IMG/VR virus record: IMGVR_UViG_3300025098_000213
Coordinates: 1-28,655 of that record
DNA from: a virus
Strand: one strand, 5' to 3'
DNA: 28,655 nt
In this document: piece by piece, positions 25,233 to 28,655 of the stretch
How positions within the stretch are numbered: the first letter of the stretch is position 1
Layout of the letters: every line of letters begins with the position of its first letter
Notes under the pieces: model-generated
Databases searched by the model: none
What the model saw: the letters and a program-made list of their open reading frames with translations, nothing else
What the model was told of the DNA's origin: nothing
Program-made: the position numbers and the translations under genes

Positions 25233-25446
25233 TCAAGTACCTATGAACCGTGGACTTAGGAATCCAAGTGCGACGGGAGATTTCACGAATCGTCATGCCC
25301 TTCTTTCGGAGGGTGCGTACTTGCCTAATCTGGCTTGCGTACTTCATGCGATTGTTCTGCGCCTCCCTGCGCTCCTGCAGCTCAAGGTAGATACCTGAGA
25401 CTGCAAGAACCGCGAGGACTCCTGAGATGAATCCGAGCAACATCAT
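25225..25446 (-). CDS. Membrane-anchored helix-turn-helix protein (73 aa)
   Basis: Residues 3-22 (LLGFISGVLAVLAVSGIYLE) form one clear transmembrane helix. They are followed by a basic juxtamembrane stretch (RREAQNNRMK), which predicts an N-out, C-in orientation. Residues about 39-71 are a homeodomain/resolvase-type HTH: VRTLRKKGMTIREISRRT, then IPKSTVHRYL. The protein would hold a DNA-binding domain against the inner face of the membrane. It could tether phage DNA or act as a local regulator; neither is shown. It overlaps the annealing-protein stop (ATGATG) and the exonuclease start. Both halves are evident in one uninterrupted frame, so the fusion is not an artefact of frame choice. Confidence 0.7.
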   Translation of the reverse strand: MMLLGFISGVLAVLAVSGIYLELQERREAQNNRMKYASQIRQVRTLRKKGMTIREISRRTWIPKSTVHRYLND

Positions 25447-25961
25447 CGCACAAACTTCTTAAGACCCGCCATTTGCTTTTCGCTGAGCTGGTCGCCATAC
25501 TTAGTGACGATGCTGTCGAAAGCTTTCTGCTTGTTTGTCTGTGACTTGATGTACGTCACGGCTTTGTCCATGATGTTTTCAGTCGGAACACTGGCGCTCG
25601 TTTCTTGCTTGGCAATGGCGTCTTGGACTTCATTAGCTGACGCAATAGACGCGTCGATTCCGATTCCGAGAATTGCCAGTGCGCGACCGACGGCTGATGT
25701 TTCACAGTTTTCGACATAGCTAGTTTTGTTGATGTTGGACGAACCTTTTTCCTCGTGAGCATGCCCTTGCGCTACGATCTGACCCTCGGGGGTCGTGATT
25801 GTACATAGGCACAAGCATTGCTCTGAGTCAAGCACAGGGAACTCCGTAAGGATGCCCCAGTTCTTGTACTGCTCCTCTTGTCGGAAGAACTTGATGCGCT
25901 CGTTGACTTCAACGTACTGCTTGCCACGAATGTTCGTGGTCTTGAACTTGTAATTAGACAT
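25443..25961 (-). CDS. Probable single-strand annealing protein (Erf/Rad52-superfamily-like)
   Basis: This 172-aa protein has an N-terminal β-rich part (KFFRQEEQYKNWGILTEF, CLCLCTITTPEGQIVAQG). The central signature ENCETSAVGRALAILGIG (about 84-101) is a pattern recurrent in phage recombination proteins of the Erf/Sak type, where it forms the helix near the DNA-binding groove. The C-terminal 50 residues look like a separate helical module (about 128-172) with Lys-rich helices. Proteins of this group anneal complementary single strands produced by the partner exonuclease. The exonuclease gene lies two genes downstream in the same operon. The family placement is by motif memory and is moderate; another ssDNA-binding function is possible. 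Confidence 0.5.
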   Translation of the reverse strand: MSNYKFKTTNIRGKQYVEVNERIKFFRQEEQYKNWGILTEFPVLDSEQCLCLCTITTPEGQIVAQGHAHEEKGSSNINKTSYVENCETSAVGRALAILGIGIDASIASANEVQDAIAKQETSASVPTENIMDKAVTYIKSQTNKQKAFDSIVTKYGDQLSEKQMAGLKKFVR

Positions 25962-26349
25962 TTAATTTAGATTGAATTGATTTCTTCTCTTTGACCATCT
26001 CCCGAATCATCTTGTCGATGTATGCAATGCGGTCAAGCTTTGCGGTCTCGCTGAAGTATGAATCGACGATGTACTGCGCAGTCTCAAAGAACGTATCATA
26101 CCCATCCCACGCAACCATATTGTCGTCATGTGTCCGTTTGTAGTGTATGATGGTCGTTCTGTCCTTATCCAATACATCTGAGGTGAGGGAGTCACCGATG
26201 TGCTTGGTAAGTGCTACCCCAAATGCGATACGAGGTTGCGTATGCTTGAGGTGTCTCGCTTTCGAATCGAACTCTATACCTATCGTTTTGAAGTATAGAT
26301 TCAGGGCATCACGCCCGTTGTCGATAAGGGTTAGTGGATTTGAATTCAA
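25954..26349 (-). CDS. DnaA domain IV-like DNA-binding protein, TTG start
   Basis: The frame has no usable ATG before the conserved region, so the TTG at 26349 is taken as start (131 aa). Residues about 32-75 read ARHLKHTQPRIAFGVALTK, then SDVLDKDRTTIIHYKR. This resembles the C-terminal DNA-binding domain of DnaA, where an Arg-rich helix is followed by an H/R-x-T-T-V/I-x-H recognition motif. The C-terminal third is a Lys/Glu-rich helix. A small protein with only the DnaA domain IV fold could bind an origin or operator. No DnaA-box cluster was identified. It overlaps the annealing-protein start by 8 bases. The DnaA link is tentative. Confidence 0.45.
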   Translation of the reverse strand: MNSNPLTLIDNGRDALNLYFKTIGIEFDSKARHLKHTQPRIAFGVALTKHIGDSLTSDVLDKDRTTIIHYKRTHDDNMVAWDGYDTFFETAQYIVDSYFSETAKLDRIAYIDKMIREMVKEKKSIQSKLNV

Positions 26350-26369
26350 AGTTAGTGAATTAGTTGCTG

Positions 26370-26717
26370 TTAAACGAATTTTCCATGGACTTTTTCTCGA
26401 ATGTTTGAGTGGATGTCAGCGTAGACCTGCATCGCAAGCATCACAGTCTCCATCTTCTCAGACAGATCGTGTAGCGCACCCTCCATGTCAAGCGGAGTGT
26501 ACGTCTTGCGGGAGGCGTACTGCGGAATCACCATCTCATTGGCGTTCTTGCAGTGCTCGATGAACTCACCGAGTCCTGCGCTGACAGGCATCTTGGACCA
26601 TTCAAGAACGTCGAACTCAATGATGTCCTCCATCGCAAACATACGGGCTAGAGTGACAGCCTTTGAGTCGAAGTCAAACTCGCTGTTGATGTACTTGATA
26701 GCTTCTTCGTTGGTCAT
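26370..26717 (-). CDS. Unknown 115-aa acidic protein
   Basis: No family is recognised. The protein is acidic and helical with regularly placed Met and Phe residues (KAVTLARMFAMEDIIEF, ALHDLSEKMETVMLAMQVY) and no membrane segment. The ATG at 26717 overlaps the preceding small gene as ATGA. The gap to the next gene is 20 bases. It is a confident coding frame by operon position and overlap pattern, of unknown job. Confidence 0.55.
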   Translation of the reverse strand: MTNEEAIKYINSEFDFDSKAVTLARMFAMEDIIEFDVLEWSKMPVSAGLGEFIEHCKNANEMVIPQYASRKTYTPLDMEGALHDLSEKMETVMLAMQVYADIHSNIREKVHGKFV

Positions 26718-26875
26718 TTGGGGTACAGGTCTGGGTTTATTCTCATACCCTCCTCAGTTACCACTACGAAGGGTTCGCTGTGAGTACAGCGCTTCCATGC
26801 CAGTTCCAAGCTTGGCGTTACTAAGATACCCCCGTTGCGGAAGTACCCGTAGATAGGTTGACTTTCAATATCCAT
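26714..26875 (-). CDS. Small unknown protein (53 aa)
   Basis: The ATG at 26875 (MDIESQPIYGYFRNGG) is chosen rather than the longer frame reaching 26998, because the upstream extension would overlay another small gene and is Arg/Thr/Ser-rich and implausible. The product is compact with two probable β-strands (GYFRNGGILVT, PFVVVTEEG). No family recognised. It overlaps the upstream small gene by 11 bases and the following gene by an ATGA. Confidence 0.5.
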   Translation of the reverse strand: MDIESQPIYGYFRNGGILVTPSLELAWKRCTHSEPFVVVTEEGMRINPDLYPK

Positions 26876-27029
26876 ACTCTTTTGCGGCTTTGTACGCTTC
26901 AAACATTTTGTAACCGAGTTTCTCGTAATTCGGCTGAGCGTAGGATTTGCGTCGCGTCTGCGAATCTTCCCATTGTTCGTACTCGGTGACGAACACACCC
27001 AATAGTATTTCTGCTTGCTTATTCTTCAT
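26865..27029 (-). CDS. Small unknown protein (54 aa)
   Basis: This short frame starts with the ATG at 27029 (MKNKQAEILLGVF); an in-frame ATG at 27035 would add two residues. It ends with a TGA at 26865 after AYKAAKEYGY. The product is hydrophilic and Tyr/Lys-rich, helical in the second half. It starts within the 3' end of the upstream gene and overlaps the next start by 11 bases, the same style as the rest of the operon. That spacing is the main evidence that it is real. Confidence 0.5.
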   Translation of the reverse strand: MKNKQAEILLGVFVTEYEQWEDSQTRRKSYAQPNYEKLGYKMFEAYKAAKEYGY

Positions 27030-27186
27030 AGGCATCTGATTGTTTTAGTTTAAGTCTCATCTTAGCCTCCCAATCCCTGACCATGCAGTCAAGAATCATC
27101 TTGTCGTTGGGGGAAGCTGTCTCTTCGAACCTTTGTAGGCGGGCTTCTATCTCTTGCCATTTCTTTTCTAAATACTCGTCGGTCAT
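27019..27186 (-). CDS. Small unknown protein (55 aa)
   Basis: The ATG at 27186 (MTDEYLEKKWQEIEARL) overlaps the stop of the double-HTH gene as ATGA, and the TAA ends at 27019. The product is a charged helical peptide, likely one long helix or helical hairpin (EARLQRFEE, then MVRDWEAKMRLKLKQ). No family recognised. It bridges exactly the space between two otherwise separated genes, which supports coding. Confidence 0.5.
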   Translation of the reverse strand: MTDEYLEKKWQEIEARLQRFEETASPNDKMILDCMVRDWEAKMRLKLKQSDAYEE

Positions 27187-27662
27187 TGCTTGGGGTTTCT
27201 TGAGAACGTGTAGGTGTCGTTGCCGATTGTGAATGTGAAGGAGAATTCTTCGTTGCTTGTTGGTGCTTGCATCTGCTTTGGTGCTTGAGGGGTTGGTTTG
27301 GGTGCTTGTACTGGCGTGGGTGTTGACACGACTCCTGTTTGCGACTTCACTTTGGTTCGCTTCCTTCCGTTAATTGCCCTGTCCACAGTGGCGGGGCTAC
27401 ACCCAACTGCTTTTGCAATGGCACGATGTGTCACTCCTTTGTCTTTGAGATTCCTGATTTTTTCGTCGCGCTCTTGTCGCGCTCTGTTTTCGTCTGCGTT
27501 TCTGATGTTCATTTCTTCTGCGTGTTTAATTATTTTTTTGATTTGATTCTTACTGATTCGGTACACTCGTTCGATTTCCTCGATGCTTGCACCGCGATGG
27601 AAGTACATACGTCTCACGCCTGTATCTACATCTACCGCTGATATTTTTGTCGTGTATTTCAT
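27183..27662 (-). CDS. Double helix-turn-helix regulator with Pro-rich linker (159 aa)
   Basis: Two HTH motifs are visible: GASIEEIERVYRISKNQIKK (about 24-43) and GVTHRAIAKAVGCSPATVDR (76-95), both of the homeodomain/resolvase type. A basic tail (GRKRTKVKSQ) follows, then a Pro/Gln/Thr-rich linker (112-135), then a small β-like C-terminal domain (EFSFTFTIGNDTYTFSRN). It is most likely a DNA-binding regulator of early phage transcription. The C-terminal domain may mediate oligomerisation. Starts and stops overlap its neighbours by ATGA. Position near the promoter-proximal side of the operon fits an early regulator. No operator was found. Confidence 0.65.
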   Translation of the reverse strand: MKYTTKISAVDVDTGVRRMYFHRGASIEEIERVYRISKNQIKKIIKHAEEMNIRNADENRARQERDEKIRNLKDKGVTHRAIAKAVGCSPATVDRAINGRKRTKVKSQTGVVSTPTPVQAPKPTPQAPKQMQAPTSNEEFSFTFTIGNDTYTFSRNPKQ

Positions 27663-28225
27663 GATTCTTGGTCATCTACTCCGTGGACTCGGCACTCGAA
27701 CTTGTTGTCTGCACACAGGTTCTTAAGTGCATTAACGACAGCATCTTCGGAGTAGTCCCCGCACTTGCCGCGCATCCAGTCAAGGTCGAGTTCGTCGTCG
27801 AGGTCGATGAGCTTGTCGAATGACACCTCGAATCCACCGACATACTCCCTCTCTTCGATGTTAATTGTCTGCCCTTCAAGCTCTGTACATGCGGCCTCCA
27901 CCCCGTGCTGCACACCCTCACGGAAGATGGCGATGGCTACTGCCTTGGGGATGACGGGCATAGTGGGTTTCTCGGGCTGTTCAAGGGCGTTGACCTCTGC
28001 CTTCAGTCGTTCGTTCTCATCACGTAAGTACTTGACGTTCTTCTCCAACATCTCCCGCTCCTCTTCGAGGGCGGCCTCCCGCCCTGTCTGTTCGGATGAT
28101 TGTTTCTTGGCCATCTCTTGGCGGAACTCCATCGACTCGATGGTTTTGTTGGCTGATGAGATAGCGTTCTCTGCATAGCGGATGGCCGCTTCAAGCTCTT
28201 GTTTGGATTCTTGTACTGAATTCAT
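27659..28225 (-). CDS. Unknown coiled-coil protein (188 aa)
   Basis: The first 80 residues form a long charged coiled coil (AALEEEREMLEKNVKYL and DENERLKAEVNALEQ). A Pro hinge (EKPTMPVIPKA) separates it from a C-terminal acidic domain with AIAIFREGVQHGVEAACTEL and DLDDELDLDWMRGKCGDY, and four Cys in total. No family recognised. The form suggests an oligomeric adaptor or a host-takeover protein, but there is no direct evidence. ATGA overlaps join it to genes on both sides. Confidence 0.55.
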   Translation of the reverse strand: MNSVQESKQELEAAIRYAENAISSANKTIESMEFRQEMAKKQSSEQTGREAALEEEREMLEKNVKYLRDENERLKAEVNALEQPEKPTMPVIPKAVAIAIFREGVQHGVEAACTELEGQTINIEEREYVGGFEVSFDKLIDLDDELDLDWMRGKCGDYSEDAVVNALKNLCADNKFECRVHGVDDQES

Positions 28226-28413
28226 GAGTCGTTATGGTTGATTAGTGTGAGTTGAATTTCGGATTCGTGATTGTTGTGTAGCGGGTCGAGGAACACTGCA
28301 TCTACATAGAAGTCGTAGCAGTCTTCGTATGCTGTCGTGTCATGCACCATGATGACAACTGGGTCGTCGTCTTTGCAGTCAGACAGGCTGTCGATTAGTT
28401 CTTTTTTAGTCAT
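28222..28413 (-). CDS. Small acidic unknown protein (63 aa)
   Basis: The product begins MTKKELIDSLSDCKDDDP and continues with VVIMVHDTTAYEDCYDF, a helix followed by β-strands. This layout recurs in small phage proteins that open with a 'TKKELI..L...DDD.V' segment, but I cannot name a function. It is strongly acidic, with no membrane segment. ATG at 28413; its end overlaps the next gene as ATGA. Confidence 0.5.
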   Translation of the reverse strand: MTKKELIDSLSDCKDDDPVVIMVHDTTAYEDCYDFYVDAVFLDPLHNNHESEIQLTLINHNDS

Positions 28414-28655
28414 TGTTCTTGGGTTTGGGGATACGGAAAGCGTGCATGGTGTAGTCGTCGACGTCGATGAAAGCGTGGTTGCGGTAGTACACAGCAGAGA
28501 TGAACTCCGTCAGTTGGTACATGTTGGCCTCATGGCAAGAGTACTTGCCTGTGTTGTCCATCACGTCAGACGATACACGAGCCACCAAGGACATACACAA
28601 GGGGAAGTAGTCCCATGCTTGGGTGGTATCCTGTTGGTCCCACGTCAGCCACATG
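28406..28655 (-). CDS. Unknown protein, C-terminal part or complete (82 aa visible)
   Basis: The frame reaches the right edge. An ATG at 28654 (MWLTWDQQDTTQAW) may be the start or an internal Met, so the 5' end is uncertain. The visible part is rich in aromatic residues and contains three Met-rich stretches (CMSLVARVSSDVMDN, EANMYQLTEFISAVYY). No family recognised. It overlaps the following gene by 8 bases, in line with the operon. Confidence 0.45.
   Translation of the reverse strand, partial: MWLTWDQQDTTQAWDYFPLCMSLVARVSSDVMDNTGKYSCHEANMYQLTEFISAVYYRNHAFIDVDDYTMHAFRIPKPKNND

Noticed and set aside
1-28655. Searched for tRNA genes, CRISPR arrays, insertion sequences, reverse transcriptase or diversity-generating repeats, and integrase.
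   Set aside because: No cloverleaf-like sequence, spaced direct repeats, transposase or RT motifs, or att-like duplications were recognised by eye; a covariance-model and repeat search would be needed to exclude them fully.

Overview
The window is part of a tailed-phage genome, podovirus-like in its structural genes, and the host is most likely a member of the Bacteroidetes. Three things point to that host. The primase-helicase has a VirE/BT4734-type N-terminal domain that is typical of Bacteroidetes elements. The very large tail protein carries the N- and C-terminal signatures of crAss-like tail hub/stabilisation proteins. The holin is of the 3-TM GTA type that is common in flavobacterial elements. 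Strong Shine-Dalgarno sites are generally missing, and a TAnnTTTG-type (-7) promoter motif occurs in the only sizeable leftward intergenic gap. No tRNA, CRISPR array, integrase or insertion sequence was seen. These assignments were made by eye from motifs; no database search was run.

Bases 1-17551 are the rightward virion and lysis module. It starts with the 3' end of a small structural protein bearing a calcium-loop-like motif, followed by a 1474-aa tail hub/nozzle protein, two probable internal virion proteins (383 and 523 aa), a giant 3082-aa polyvalent-type ejection protein, a 3-TM holin and a small membrane/coiled-coil protein. The genes abut or overlap throughout. No endolysin is visible.

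Bases 17552-17632 form a convergent junction. It contains a 12-bp hairpin that pairs fully (with G-U wobbles) only in the leftward transcript, a weaker hairpin, and a promoter-like TATATTTG on the minus strand.

Bases 17633-28655 are a leftward early/metabolic operon of about 20 genes packed with ATGA, TAATG or longer overlaps. Read in transcription order (right to left), it begins with small unknown proteins and a double-HTH regulator, then three small genes and an unknown protein. Next come a DnaA-domain-IV-like protein, a probable single-strand annealing protein, a membrane-anchored HTH protein and a RecE/DUF3799-type exonuclease. After an internal promoter-like gap come an SSB-like protein with a DLPF tip, two unknowns, a DUF3310 protein, the primase-helicase, a T7-type endonuclease I, another PD-(D/E)XK nuclease, and class I ribonucleotide reductase NrdB and NrdA. 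The operon thus joins regulation, recombination, replication, Holliday-junction resolution and dNTP supply. The DNA polymerase, terminase, capsid and portal genes must lie outside the window.
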